64,000 bases of DNA, taken from contig NZ_MLCL01000001.1 in the NCBI RefSeq assembly GCF_001942625.1, forward strand, positions 1-64,000, given 5' to 3'. The position numbers were made by a program, and so were the translations under genes. Positions 49,399 through 58,207 of this stretch are shown here, piece by piece. How positions within the stretch are numbered: position 1 is the stretch's first letter; each line of letters begins with the position of its first letter. This DNA comes from Mycobacterium syngnathidarum. GTDB taxonomy: Bacteria > Actinomycetota > Actinomycetes > Mycobacteriales > Mycobacteriaceae. The notes under the pieces are model-generated. The model was given only the letters and a program-made list of their open reading frames with translations, was not told the DNA's origin and did not search any database.

Positions 49399-49934
49399 CA
49401 GTCCGCCGCCGGTTGGGTGCCGAAATCGAGGGTCGCGTCGGTGCGCCGCACGCCGGCCCGTTCGACCGGGTCGATCTCTTCCAGCAGGTGCGCCACCCGC
49501 CGGGTTCTGCCGACCACTGTCAACGTCGCATCGGGGTCCACCGCCAGCCACGGGATCAGGACGAACGCGCGCAGGTGAGCCAGCGGGTGCGGCAAGGTCA
49601 GGTCCTCGTCACGCGAAAGCACCTCGACGCCGCCGTCATGGCAGGTGACCAGGTCGACGTCGAGGGTGCGCGGGCCCCATTTCCGCTCGCGGACGCGTTC
49701 TGCCTCCTGCTCGAGTCGCTGGCCGCGGCGCAACCAGCCGTGACAGTCGAGGCCCGGGTCGTCGGCGATCAGCACCGCATTCAGGAAAGGTGCCTGCTCG
49801 ACCCCGCCCCAGGCATCGGTCTCGAACACCGGCGACACCGCGCGCACCGCGGCCCCGAGGCCGTCGACCACCGACTGCAGCCGCGCCAACCGGTCGCCGA
49901 TGTTGGACCCGATCGACAAGACGGTGGACGTCAT
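49398..49934 (-). CDS. folK: 6-hydroxymethyl-7,8-dihydropterin pyrophosphokinase
   Basis: The 178-residue protein has [29 protein letters not shown] and [12 protein letters not shown], all HPPK signatures. It activates the pterin with ATP for FolP. It overlaps the folB stop. Confidence 0.95.
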   Translation of the reverse strand: MTSTVLSIGSNIGDRLARLQSVVDGLGAAVRAVSPVFETDAWGGVEQAPFLNAVLIADDPGLDCHGWLRRGQRLEQEAERVRERKWGPRTLDVDLVTCHDGGVEVLSRDEDLTLPHPLAHLRAFVLIPWLAVDPDATLTVVGRTRRVAHLLEEIDPVERAGVRRTDATLDFGTQPAAD

Positions 49935-50332
49935 GGCGCACCACCGCTGTCGCTGTTTCGCTCCGCACGCCCGCGGCGCGATCGCCTGGCCACCACCGCC
50001 ACATCGTCGAAGGTCAGCGGAATCGGAGCGCTGGGCTTGTGTACGACGACCTCGACGGCGTGCAGGCGTTCATCGACCATGATGGCGTCGGCGATCTCTG
50101 CCGAGACCGTCTCGATCAAATTGCGCGGCGGGCCCGCGACGATCTGCGCGGCACGCGCTGCCAGCGCGCCGTAATCGAGCGTGTCGGCCAGATCGTCGGT
50201 GGCCGCCGCCCGGCGCAGGTCCAACCACGCCGTGATGTCGACGACGAACTCCTGGCCGTCGCGGCGCTCATGGTCGAACACACCGTGGTTGCCACGAACT
50301 CGCAAGCCGCGCAACTCAATTCGATCAGCCAA
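49931..50332 (-). CDS. folB: Dihydroneopterin aldolase
   Basis: The 133-residue enzyme begins [23 protein letters not shown], typical of FolB, and keeps the lysine in [10 protein letters not shown]. No ATG is available; TTG 50332 with GGAGG five bases upstream is the start, giving an 8-base overlap with folP. It cleaves dihydroneopterin to 6-hydroxymethyl-dihydropterin. Confidence 0.92.
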   Translation of the reverse strand: MADRIELRGLRVRGNHGVFDHERRDGQEFVVDITAWLDLRRAAATDDLADTLDYGALAARAAQIVAGPPRNLIETVSAEIADAIMVDERLHAVEVVVHKPSAPIPLTFDDVAVVARRSRRGRAERNSDSGGAP

Positions 50333-51158
50333 TCCGACCTCCAGATTCCCAGGCTTCCAGCACGGCGAGTGCGTCGACGGAGGCCAGCACATCGTGCACC
50401 CGAACTCCCCAGGCTCCGTGTTGGGCGGCCAGCATCGAGATCGCGGCGGTTGCGGTCTCCCGGCCGTCCGGGGGCCGCGGCGTGCCGTCCGCGCCGGCCA
50501 GCAGCGCACCGAGAAATCGCTTGCGTGAGGCACCCACCAACACCGGGATCCCGGTGGCGACGAACTCGGGCAGCGCATGCAGCAGGGCCCAATTGTCCTG
50601 GGCGGTCTTGGCAAATCCCAGACCCGGGTCGATGATCAGCCGCGATGCTTCGACACCCGCGGCGACCGCGGCGTCGACGGCACCGAGCAGTTCGTCCCGC
50701 ACCTCGGCCACCACGTCGCCGTAACTCGGCGCACGGTGGGGATGCTCTGCGCTGACCGATCGCCAGTGCATCAGAATCCACGGCACTTTGGCGTCGGCGA
50801 GCAAGGGCGCCATGTTCGGATCGGCCAGACCACCGGACACGTCGTTGACGATCTGCGCCCCGCTGTCCAGGGCCACCTTCGCCACATCGGCGTGCATGGT
50901 GTCGATGCTGACCGTGATGCCTTGGGAGGCAAGCGCTTCGATCACCGGAGCGACGCGGGCCGCCTCCACCGCGGGGTCGATGCGCACCGCCCCGGGGCGC
51001 GTCGATTCGCCGCCCACGTCGACGATCGCGGCCCCCGCTGCGGCGAGCGCCAACCCGTGGTCGATGGCGCGTTCGCGGTCGACGAACCTGCCACCGTCGG
51101 AGAAGGAGTCGTCGGTGACGTTCACAACTCCCATGACCTGCACCAGGGTGGGGTTCAC
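50325..51158 (-). CDS. folP: Dihydropteroate synthase
   Basis: The 277 residues contain [25 protein letters not shown] and the C-terminal GASRKRFLG (pterin and sulfonamide site). GTG 51158 overlaps the folE stop (GTGA). Homologue of FolP1, the sulfonamide target. Confidence 0.96.
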   Translation of the reverse strand: MNPTLVQVMGVVNVTDDSFSDGGRFVDRERAIDHGLALAAAGAAIVDVGGESTRPGAVRIDPAVEAARVAPVIEALASQGITVSIDTMHADVAKVALDSGAQIVNDVSGGLADPNMAPLLADAKVPWILMHWRSVSAEHPHRAPSYGDVVAEVRDELLGAVDAAVAAGVEASRLIIDPGLGFAKTAQDNWALLHALPEFVATGIPVLVGASRKRFLGALLAGADGTPRPPDGRETATAAISMLAAQHGAWGVRVHDVLASVDALAVLEAWESGGRIG

Positions 51159-51772
51159 TTCCGCAGGATAAGTTCCAGCGCCTCGGCCCGGGATGCCTTG
51201 TCGGTCTTGAACTGCCCGCGCACCGCGGAGGTGGTGGTGACCGCCCCGGGTTTACGGACTCCGCGCATGGCCATGCAGAGGTGCTCGGCCTCGATCACCA
51301 CGATGGCCCCGCGGGGATCGAGCTTGCGCATGAGCGCATCGGCGATCTGGGCGGTCAGACGTTCCTGCACCTGCGGGCGCTTCGAGTACAGGTCCACCAG
51401 GCGGGCGATCTTCGACAGACCCGTCACCCGGCCGTCGACCCCTGGGATGTATCCGACATGGGCCACCCCGTGGAACGACACCAGGTGATGCTCACAGGTG
51501 GAGTACATCGGGATTTCTTTGACCAGCACGAGCTCGTCGTGCTCTTCGTCGAAGGTGGTGTTGAGCACCGCGTCCGGATCGGTGTACAGACCGGCCATCA
51601 GCTCCTTGTACGCACGCGCTACGCGGGCCGGGGTGTCGAGCAGCCCCTGGCGTTCAGGGTCCTCACCGATGGCGATGAGCAGCTCACGCACTGCCGCCTC
51701 GGCCCGCGGCTGGTCGAAAACCCGCGCGGCCGTATCGGTGTTGTTGTGATGCTCGCGCAGCGACTGCGACAT
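51155..51772 (-). CDS. folE: GTP cyclohydrolase I
   Basis: The 205-residue zinc enzyme has the ligands in [10 protein letters not shown] and [11 protein letters not shown]. It makes dihydroneopterin triphosphate from GTP. ATG 51772 follows GGAGG by five bases; a TTG one codon earlier is less likely. Only the zinc-dependent type IA is seen, so folate synthesis would be zinc-sensitive unless a FolE2 exists elsewhere. Confidence 0.95.
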   Translation of the reverse strand: MSQSLREHHNNTDTAARVFDQPRAEAAVRELLIAIGEDPERQGLLDTPARVARAYKELMAGLYTDPDAVLNTTFDEEHDELVLVKEIPMYSTCEHHLVSFHGVAHVGYIPGVDGRVTGLSKIARLVDLYSKRPQVQERLTAQIADALMRKLDPRGAIVVIEAEHLCMAMRGVRKPGAVTTTSAVRGQFKTDKASRAEALELILRK

Positions 51773-51792
51773 CAAAGCCTCCGTTCTTCCGA

Positions 51793-54114
51793 TCAGCCGT
51801 GGGCCGGGGGGTTGGACCGGTCGGCGTTCTCACTACCGCCGTCCTTACCTGCCTCGCCGCTCGGATTCGGCTGGCCGGGATGTGGATAAGGCTGATACGG
51901 GTACGGCTGGGGCTGCTGCCATCCCGACGGATGCGGCGGCGGGTACCAGTAGCCCTGCTGTTGCTGGGGCGGGGGCTGGTATCCCGGCTGCGACGGCGCG
52001 GGCGGCCAGCCCGGGGCGTGCCAACCTGCCGGTGCGCCGTAGTCGGGCTGGGTCGTGCCGTTCTGGTTCGAACCGTTCGGGGGCGCGCCGTTGGTCCCGG
52101 CACCGTTGGTCTCCTTGGCTGCGCGCTCGGCTTCGGCACTGGCAGCGGCGATGGCGGCCTTGAACGCGGGCTCCGGTACCGGCGGCGGCCACGGCTCGCC
52201 ACGCTCGATGGCGATCTCGCCCGGTGTCTTGATCGGCGGCTTGTCCGACGGCACCCGGCCGCCGAAGTCGTCGAACATGGTCAGCCGGGGACGCTTCTTC
52301 ACGTCACCGAAGATGGCCTCCAGCTCGGCCCGGTGCAGCGTCTCCTTCTCCAGGAGCTCGCCGGCCAACGTGTCCAGCACGTCGCGGTATTCGGTGAGGA
52401 TCTCCCACGCCTCGGTGTGCGCGGCCTCGATGAGCTTGCGCACCTCGTCGTCGATGTCTCGGGCCACCTCGTGACCGAAGTCGGCCTGGGTGCCCATGGT
52501 GCGGCCCAGGAACGGGTCGCCGTGTTCGGTGCCGTAGCGCACGGCGCCCAGCTTGGAGCTCATGCCGTACTCGGTGACCATGGCGCGGGCGATCTTGGTG
52601 GCCTGCTCGATGTCGGACACCGCACCCGTGGTGGGCTCGCGGAAGACCAGTTCCTCGGCGGCGCGGCCACCCATGGCGAAGACCAGCCGGGCGATCATCT
52701 CCGAGCGGGTCATCAGGCCCTTGTCGTCCTCGGGCACCGCGACGGCATGCCCGCCCGTACGGCCGCGGGCCAGGATCGTCACCTTGTAGATCGGCTCGAT
52801 GTCGGGCATCGCCCACGCGGCCAGGGTGTGCCCGCCCTCGTGGTAGGCGGTGATCTTCTTTTCCTGCTCGCTGATGATGCGGCCCTTGCGGCGCGGGCCA
52901 CCCACAACCCGGTCGACGGCCTCTTCCAGCGCCGCGCTGGTGACCACGGTGCCGTTCTCGCGGGCGGTGAGCAGCGCGGCCTCGTTGATGACGTTGGCCA
53001 GGTCGGCGCCGGACATGCCGACGGTGCGCTTGGCCAGCCCGTCCAGGTCGGCGTCGGGGGCGATCGGCTTGCCCGCCGAGTGCACCTTGAGCACCGCACG
53101 ACGGCCGGCCAGGTCGGGGTTGGACACCGGGATCTGGCGGTCGAACCGGCCCGGGCGCAGCAGCGCCGGGTCGAGGATGTCGGGCCGGTTGGTGGCGGCG
53201 ATGAGGATGACGCCCTGGCGGTCGCCGAAGCCGTCCATCTCGACGAGCAGCTGGTTCAGCGTCTGCTCACGCTCGTCGTGGCCGCCGCCCATGCCTGCGC
53301 CGCGCTGGCGGCCGACGGCGTCGATCTCGTCGACGAAGATGATGCACGGGCTGTTGGCCTTGGCCTGCTCGAACATGTCGCGGACGCGGGAGGCGCCGAC
53401 ACCGACGAACATCTCGACGAAGTCCGAGCCGGAAATCGTGAAGAACGGCACCCCGGCCTCGCCGGCGACGGCGCGGGCCAGCAGGGTCTTACCGGTTCCG
53501 GGCGGGCCGTACAGCAGCACGCCCTTGGGGATCTTGGCGCCCAGGGCCTGATACCGGCTGGGGTTCTGCAGGAAGTCTTTGATCTCGTAGAGCTCTTCGA
53601 CCGCCTCGTCGACACCGGCGACGTCGGCGAACGTGGTCTTGGGCATGTCCTTGCCCAGCTGCTTGGCCTTGGACTTGCCGAAGCCGAAGCCCATCCGGCC
53701 GCCGCCCTGCATCCGGGAGAACATCACGAACAGCGCCACCAGCAACAGCAGCGGCAGCATGTAGATCAACATCGAACCGAGGAAGCTGCCCTGGTTGACG
53801 GTGGTGCCGAACTTGATGTTCTTGGCGTCCAACTGATCGGCCAGCTTGAGGGCATAACCGGTCGGGAACTTCGTGATGACCTTGTCGGAGTTCTCGGTCT
53901 CTTCCTTGCCGCTCTTCAGATCGAGACGCAGCTGCTGTTCGCGGTCGTCGATCTGGGCGCTGTTGACGTTGTCGGCGCTGATCTGCGCCACCGCCACCGA
54001 GGTGTCGACGGGTTTGTAGCCACGGGTGTCGTCGCTGAAATAGAAAAACGACCAGCCCAGCAACAGCACGACCGCGATCACGGTCAGCGTACGGATCACA
54101 TTTTTGCGGTTCAT
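51793..54114 (-). CDS. ftsH: ATP-dependent zinc metalloprotease FtsH
   Basis: The 773 residues contain two membrane segments (about 7-26 and 110-130), an AAA+ module with GPPGTGKT and the SRH region, and the protease motif HEGGH. The C-terminal 130 residues are Pro/Gln/Tyr-rich and disordered, a mycobacterial extension. It degrades unneeded membrane proteins. First gene of the folate run; the divergent ephA starts 134 bases away. Confidence 0.97.
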   Translation of the reverse strand: MNRKNVIRTLTVIAVVLLLGWSFFYFSDDTRGYKPVDTSVAVAQISADNVNSAQIDDREQQLRLDLKSGKEETENSDKVITKFPTGYALKLADQLDAKNIKFGTTVNQGSFLGSMLIYMLPLLLLVALFVMFSRMQGGGRMGFGFGKSKAKQLGKDMPKTTFADVAGVDEAVEELYEIKDFLQNPSRYQALGAKIPKGVLLYGPPGTGKTLLARAVAGEAGVPFFTISGSDFVEMFVGVGASRVRDMFEQAKANSPCIIFVDEIDAVGRQRGAGMGGGHDEREQTLNQLLVEMDGFGDRQGVILIAATNRPDILDPALLRPGRFDRQIPVSNPDLAGRRAVLKVHSAGKPIAPDADLDGLAKRTVGMSGADLANVINEAALLTARENGTVVTSAALEEAVDRVVGGPRRKGRIISEQEKKITAYHEGGHTLAAWAMPDIEPIYKVTILARGRTGGHAVAVPEDDKGLMTRSEMIARLVFAMGGRAAEELVFREPTTGAVSDIEQATKIARAMVTEYGMSSKLGAVRYGTEHGDPFLGRTMGTQADFGHEVARDIDDEVRKLIEAAHTEAWEILTEYRDVLDTLAGELLEKETLHRAELEAIFGDVKKRPRLTMFDDFGGRVPSDKPPIKTPGEIAIERGEPWPPPVPEPAFKAAIAAASAEAERAAKETNGAGTNGAPPNGSNQNGTTQPDYGAPAGWHAPGWPPAPSQPGYQPPPQQQQGYWYPPPHPSGWQQPQPYPYQPYPHPGQPNPSGEAGKDGGSENADRSNPPAHG

Positions 54115-54247
54115 CGATCACTCGGCCGAGTTCGGCCCGGTCCTTCCAACGTGCGCAGTTGAGACATTCAAGGCTACCGCTAGACCAACGTCCAGCAGTT
54201 CCCGACGGTATCTAGCCGACGGCGGACCGCTGTGCTTGGGTGAGATC

Positions 54248-55171
54248 GTGCTCACACCAACCGAACGGTTAGTCGATACCAACGGCGTGACATTGAAGGT
54301 GACCGAGGCGGGTGAACGCGGAAATCCGGTGGTGGTGCTGGCCCACGGTTTTCCCGAGCTGGCCTATTCGTGGCGCCACCAGATTCCGGCCCTGGCGGCG
54401 GCCGGTTACCACGTACTCGCCCCTGACCAGCGCGGATACGGTGGTTCGTCGAGACCGCCGGATATCGAGGCCTACACCATCGTGGAGTTGACCGCCGACA
54501 TCGCGGGGTTGCTCGACGATGTCGGCGCCGACAAGGCAGTGCTCGTCGGCCACGACTGGGGCTCCCCCGTCGTCACCAACTTCCCGTTGTTCTTCCCCGA
54601 GCGGGTCCGCGCGGTGGCAGCCTTGAGCGTGGCACCGATCCCGCGGGCACCCGCACCGCCCACGCAGATCTGGCGCAGGATCTTCGGTGACAACTACTTC
54701 TACATCCTGCACTTCCAGGAGCCCGGGGTGGCCGACGAGGAACTCGGCGCCGACGTGCGGGAGTCGCTGCGTCGCTCGCTCGGGATGCAGGGTATCGGCG
54801 AACCGCTCGACACCCTGGCCGACCGGCCCTTGCCCCCGCTGCCGGACTGGATCAGCGCCGACGAGTTCGAGCACTACGTGCGGGCATTCACCGAGACCGG
54901 GTTCACCGGGCCGCTGAACTGGTATCGCAACTTCGACCGGAACTGGGAGCTGACCGAGAGCACTCCCGCGCCGACGATCACCGTGCCCACCCTGTTCCTG
55001 GCCGGCACCGCAGACCCGGTGCTGGGCTTCACCCCGCGCGACCGGGTGCGCGACGTGGTCACCGGCGACTACCGCGAAATCCTGATCGAGGGCGCCGGGC
55101 ACTGGTTGCAGCAGGAGCGGCGCGACGAGGTGAATGCGGCACTGCTCGAATTCCTGGGAGGGCTCAAGTGA
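54248..55171 (+). CDS. ephA: Epoxide hydrolase EphA-like, alpha/beta fold
   Basis: The 307-residue protein has HGFPELAYSW (oxyanion), nucleophile GHDWGSP (Asp), cap tyrosines and a late GAGHWLQQER His. This is the epoxide hydrolase plan, with Asp as nucleophile. GTG 54248 is used. It is followed by an overlapping LLM-class monooxygenase, as with Rv3617-Rv3618. Confidence 0.88.
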   Translation: MLTPTERLVDTNGVTLKVTEAGERGNPVVVLAHGFPELAYSWRHQIPALAAAGYHVLAPDQRGYGGSSRPPDIEAYTIVELTADIAGLLDDVGADKAVLVGHDWGSPVVTNFPLFFPERVRAVAALSVAPIPRAPAPPTQIWRRIFGDNYFYILHFQEPGVADEELGADVRESLRRSLGMQGIGEPLDTLADRPLPPLPDWISADEFEHYVRAFTETGFTGPLNWYRNFDRNWELTESTPAPTITVPTLFLAGTADPVLGFTPRDRVRDVVTGDYREILIEGAGHWLQQERRDEVNAALLEFLGGLK

Positions 55172-56355
55172 ATCCATTGAACTTCGGCGTTTTCATCACG
55201 CCGTTCCATCCGGTCGGCCAATCACCCACCACCGCACTGCAATACGACATGGATCGGGTGGAGGCGCTGGACCGGCTGGGTTATGACGAGGCCTGGTTCG
55301 GCGAACATCATTCGGGCGGTTACGAACTCATCGCCTGCCCGGAGGTGTTCATCGCCGCCGCGGCCGAACGGACCAGACACATCCGGCTGGGCACCGGTGT
55401 GGTGTCGCTGCCGTATCACCACCCGCTCATGGTGGCCGACCGGTGGGTGCTGCTCGACCACCTCACCCGCGGTCGGGTGATGTTCGGTACCGGACCGGGC
55501 GCGCTGCCCTCGGATGCCTACATGATGGGCATCGACCCGGTGGACCAGCGGCCGATGATGCAGGAGTCCCTCGAGGCGATCCTGGCCCTGTTCCGCGCCG
55601 CCCCCGACGAGCGGATCGACCGCAAGACCGACTGGTTCACCCTGCGCGACGCCGCACTGCACATCCGCCCCTACACCTGGCCGTATCCCGAGATCTCGAC
55701 CGCGGCAATGGTTTCCCCGTCCGGACCGCGCTTGGCCGGGGCGTTGGGCACCTCGTTGCTGTCGCTGTCGATGTCGGTGCCCGGCGGCTACGCGGCGATC
55801 GAGACCACCTGGGACACCGTCCGTGATCAGGCCGCCAAATCCGGCCGGGAAGAACCGGACCGGAAGAACTGGCGAGTGCTGGGCGTCATCCACCTCGCCG
55901 ACACACGCGAACAGGCGATCGAGGACTGCACCTACGGCCTGCAGGATTTCGCCAACTACTTCGGCGCCGCCGGATTCGTGCCGCTGTCGGAGAAGACCGA
56001 GGACACCGGCTCCGCATACGAATTCGTGGAAAACTATGCCTCCAAGGGCAATTGCTGCATCGGCACCACGGCCGACGCGATCGCATATATTCAGGATCTG
56101 CTGGACCGCTCCGGCGGATTCGGCACCCTGCTACTCCTGGGCCACGACTGGGCGTCACCGGCCGCCACCTTCCATTCCTATGAACTGTTCGCCCGCGAGG
56201 TGATCCCGCATTTCAAGGGGCAACTCACTGCGGCTCGGGCCTCACACGAATGGGCCAAAGGCATGCGGGATCAACTGCTGGGCCGGGCCGGTCAGGCGAT
56301 CGTCAACGCCATCACCGAAGCCACCACCGAAGACTCCACCGAGGGAAAGGGCTGA
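55168..56355 (+). CDS. LLM-class flavin-dependent monooxygenase (Rv3618-like)
   Basis: The 395-residue protein has the luciferase-like barrel: YDEAWFGEHHSGGYE near the start, GTGVVSLPYHHPLMVADR and GRVMFGTGPGALPSDAY. It would use reduced flavin and oxygen on an unknown, probably hydrophobic, substrate. GTG 55168 overlaps the ephA stop; the stop overlaps the dehydrogenase start by one base. Confidence 0.87.
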   Translation: MNPLNFGVFITPFHPVGQSPTTALQYDMDRVEALDRLGYDEAWFGEHHSGGYELIACPEVFIAAAAERTRHIRLGTGVVSLPYHHPLMVADRWVLLDHLTRGRVMFGTGPGALPSDAYMMGIDPVDQRPMMQESLEAILALFRAAPDERIDRKTDWFTLRDAALHIRPYTWPYPEISTAAMVSPSGPRLAGALGTSLLSLSMSVPGGYAAIETTWDTVRDQAAKSGREEPDRKNWRVLGVIHLADTREQAIEDCTYGLQDFANYFGAAGFVPLSEKTEDTGSAYEFVENYASKGNCCIGTTADAIAYIQDLLDRSGGFGTLLLLGHDWASPAATFHSYELFAREVIPHFKGQLTAARASHEWAKGMRDQLLGRAGQAIVNAITEATTEDSTEGKG

Positions 56356-57365
56356 TGCGCGCCGCGGTCCTGCGCGAGGGACGCATGATCGTCCGCGACG
56401 ACGTGCCCGAACCGGTGCCCGGTCCGGGGCAGGTTCTGGTGGAGGTGAAAGCCTGCGGGATCTGCGGGTCCGACCTCCATTTCGCCAGCCACGGTGCGGA
56501 CATGCTGGCGGCCGGCGCCGATATGGAGGGCGTGCCCGACATGGACATCGACCTGGCTGGTGACGTCTACATGGGCCACGAGTTCAGCGCCGAGATCCTC
56601 GACGCCGGACCGGGAACCGAAGCCCCCGCCGCCGGGACCCTGGTGACCTCGGTCCCGGTGCTGATCTCGGCCGACGGGATCGCACCGATCGTGTACAGCA
56701 ACACCGCGGTCGGCGGCTACGCCGAGAAGATGCTGCTCTCGGCACCGTTGCTGCTGCCGGTGCCCAACGGGCTGAGCGCCGAGCACGCCGCGCTCACCGA
56801 ACCGATGGCCGTCGGCCTGCACGCGGTCAACGCGTCGCGCATCGAACCGGGCGAGGCTGCACTCGTCGTGGGCTGCGGACCCGTCGGCATCGCCATCATC
56901 GCCGCCCTGAAACTACGTGGCGTGGAAACCATTGTGGCGTCGGACTTCTCGGCCACCCGGCGCGAACTGGCCGCGACCATGGGCGCCCACACCACACTGG
57001 ATCCGGCCGTGGATTCTCCGTTCCATCAGTGCCAACCCGCGGTGGTGTTCGAGGCGGTCGGCGCCCCCGGGATCATCGACGACGTGCTGCGCCGTGCACC
57101 CGCGGGCGTCCGGTTGGTGGTGGCCGGGGTGTGCATGCAACCCGACACCGTGCACCCGTTCTATGCGATCACCAAACAGATCAACATCCAGTTCGTCTTC
57201 GGCTACGACCCGGGCGAATTCGCGAACTCGCTGCGTGCGATCGCCGAGGGCGACATCGACGTGGCACCGATGATCACCGGGACCGTGGGCCTGGCCGGCG
57301 TGGCCTCCGCGTTCGACGAACTCGCCTCGCCGGATCGGCACTGCAAAGTCCTGGTGACACCGTGA
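56355..57365 (+). CDS. Zinc-type alcohol dehydrogenase (MDR superfamily)
   Basis: The 336 residues contain the catalytic zinc site (CGICGSDLHF and MGHEF), and GCGPVGIAI for NAD(P). The four-cysteine structural zinc lobe is missing: the region after GHEF has none. This fits sorbitol/threonine-dehydrogenase-like MDR members with one zinc. Third gene of the unit with ephA and the monooxygenase, probably a catabolic route for an oxidised hydrophobic compound. Confidence 0.84.
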   Translation: MRAAVLREGRMIVRDDVPEPVPGPGQVLVEVKACGICGSDLHFASHGADMLAAGADMEGVPDMDIDLAGDVYMGHEFSAEILDAGPGTEAPAAGTLVTSVPVLISADGIAPIVYSNTAVGGYAEKMLLSAPLLLPVPNGLSAEHAALTEPMAVGLHAVNASRIEPGEAALVVGCGPVGIAIIAALKLRGVETIVASDFSATRRELAATMGAHTTLDPAVDSPFHQCQPAVVFEAVGAPGIIDDVLRRAPAGVRLVVAGVCMQPDTVHPFYAITKQINIQFVFGYDPGEFANSLRAIAEGDIDVAPMITGTVGLAGVASAFDELASPDRHCKVLVTP

Positions 57366-57385
57366 TGTCCCGGTAGGGTGCGGTC

Positions 57386-58111
57386 ATGCCGATCGCTGGG
57401 AATGCGAAATTGCGGGTCCTCGGCGTTGCCGCGGCGGGATTGATCGCCGTCAGCGCCAGCGCGTGCGACACCACCTCCGGTCCCGCCGGGAGCGCGCCCG
57501 ACGGCGCCCGCGAGGTGACCGTGGTCGGATCCGGCCAGGTCCAGGGCGTGCCGGACACCTTGACCGCCGATGTGGCCATGGAGTTCACCGCCCCGGACGT
57601 CTCGGGTGCGCTCAATCAGTCCAGCCAACGGCAGCAGGCCGTGATCGACGCGGTGGTCGGATCGGGTGTCGACCGCAAAGACATCAGCACCACGCAGGTC
57701 AGCGTGCAGCCGCAGTTCACCGACAACACCATCTCGGGCTACCGGGCCAGCAATGCCATCAAGGTCAAGATCCGCGACACCGCCAAGGCTTCGCAAACCC
57801 TGGCGTTGATCGCGAGCACCGGAGGCGACGCCACCCGCATCAACTCGGTCGACTACTCGATCGAAGACGACTCGGACCTGGTGCGCGACGCCCGCACCCG
57901 CGCTTTCGACGATGCCAAGAACCGCGCCGAGCAGTACGCCGGGTTGTCCGGGCTGCACCTGGGCAAGGTGATCTCGATTTCCGAGCAGTCCGGCGGCTCG
58001 ACCCCACCCTCGCCTACACCGATGCCGCGGGCGACGATGCAGGCCGTCCCGTTGGAGCCCGGTCAGCAGACCGTGGACTTCTCGGTCACGGTGGTCTGGG
58101 AGCTGACCTAA
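57386..58111 (+). CDS. SIMPL-domain (DUF541) lipoprotein
   Basis: The 241 residues have a signal peptide and lipobox SASAC (C27), then the SIMPL fold (REVTVVGSGQVQGVPDTLTAD ... RTRAFDDAKNRAEQYAGLSG). Related periplasmic proteins protect against oxidative stress; the exact role is unknown. ATG 57386 follows the dehydrogenase by 20 bases. Confidence 0.84.
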   Translation: MPIAGNAKLRVLGVAAAGLIAVSASACDTTSGPAGSAPDGAREVTVVGSGQVQGVPDTLTADVAMEFTAPDVSGALNQSSQRQQAVIDAVVGSGVDRKDISTTQVSVQPQFTDNTISGYRASNAIKVKIRDTAKASQTLALIASTGGDATRINSVDYSIEDDSDLVRDARTRAFDDAKNRAEQYAGLSGLHLGKVISISEQSGGSTPPSPTPMPRATMQAVPLEPGQQTVDFSVTVVWELT

Positions 58112-58128
58112 CCGCAGCGGGGTTCCCA

Positions 58129-58187
58129 TTGACTTTGAAACCACGCACACCGCTACCCGCAAAAATCCGGCCTCAGCTCAAAGTCAA
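58129..58187. repeat. Perfect 10-bp inverted repeat between convergent genes
   Basis: TTGACTTTGA (58129-58138) and TCAAAGTCAA (58178-58187) flank a 39-base spacer in the gap between the SIMPL gene and the molybdopterin oxidoreductase. It may act as a bidirectional transcription stop. Confidence 0.45.
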
Positions 58188-58207
58188 CGACGAGACCGCG
58201 GCCGGCC

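Noticed and set aside
51799..54162. Plus-strand open frame of about 787 codons opposite ftsH
   Set aside because: Shadow of ftsH; no ribosome site or recognisable domain.
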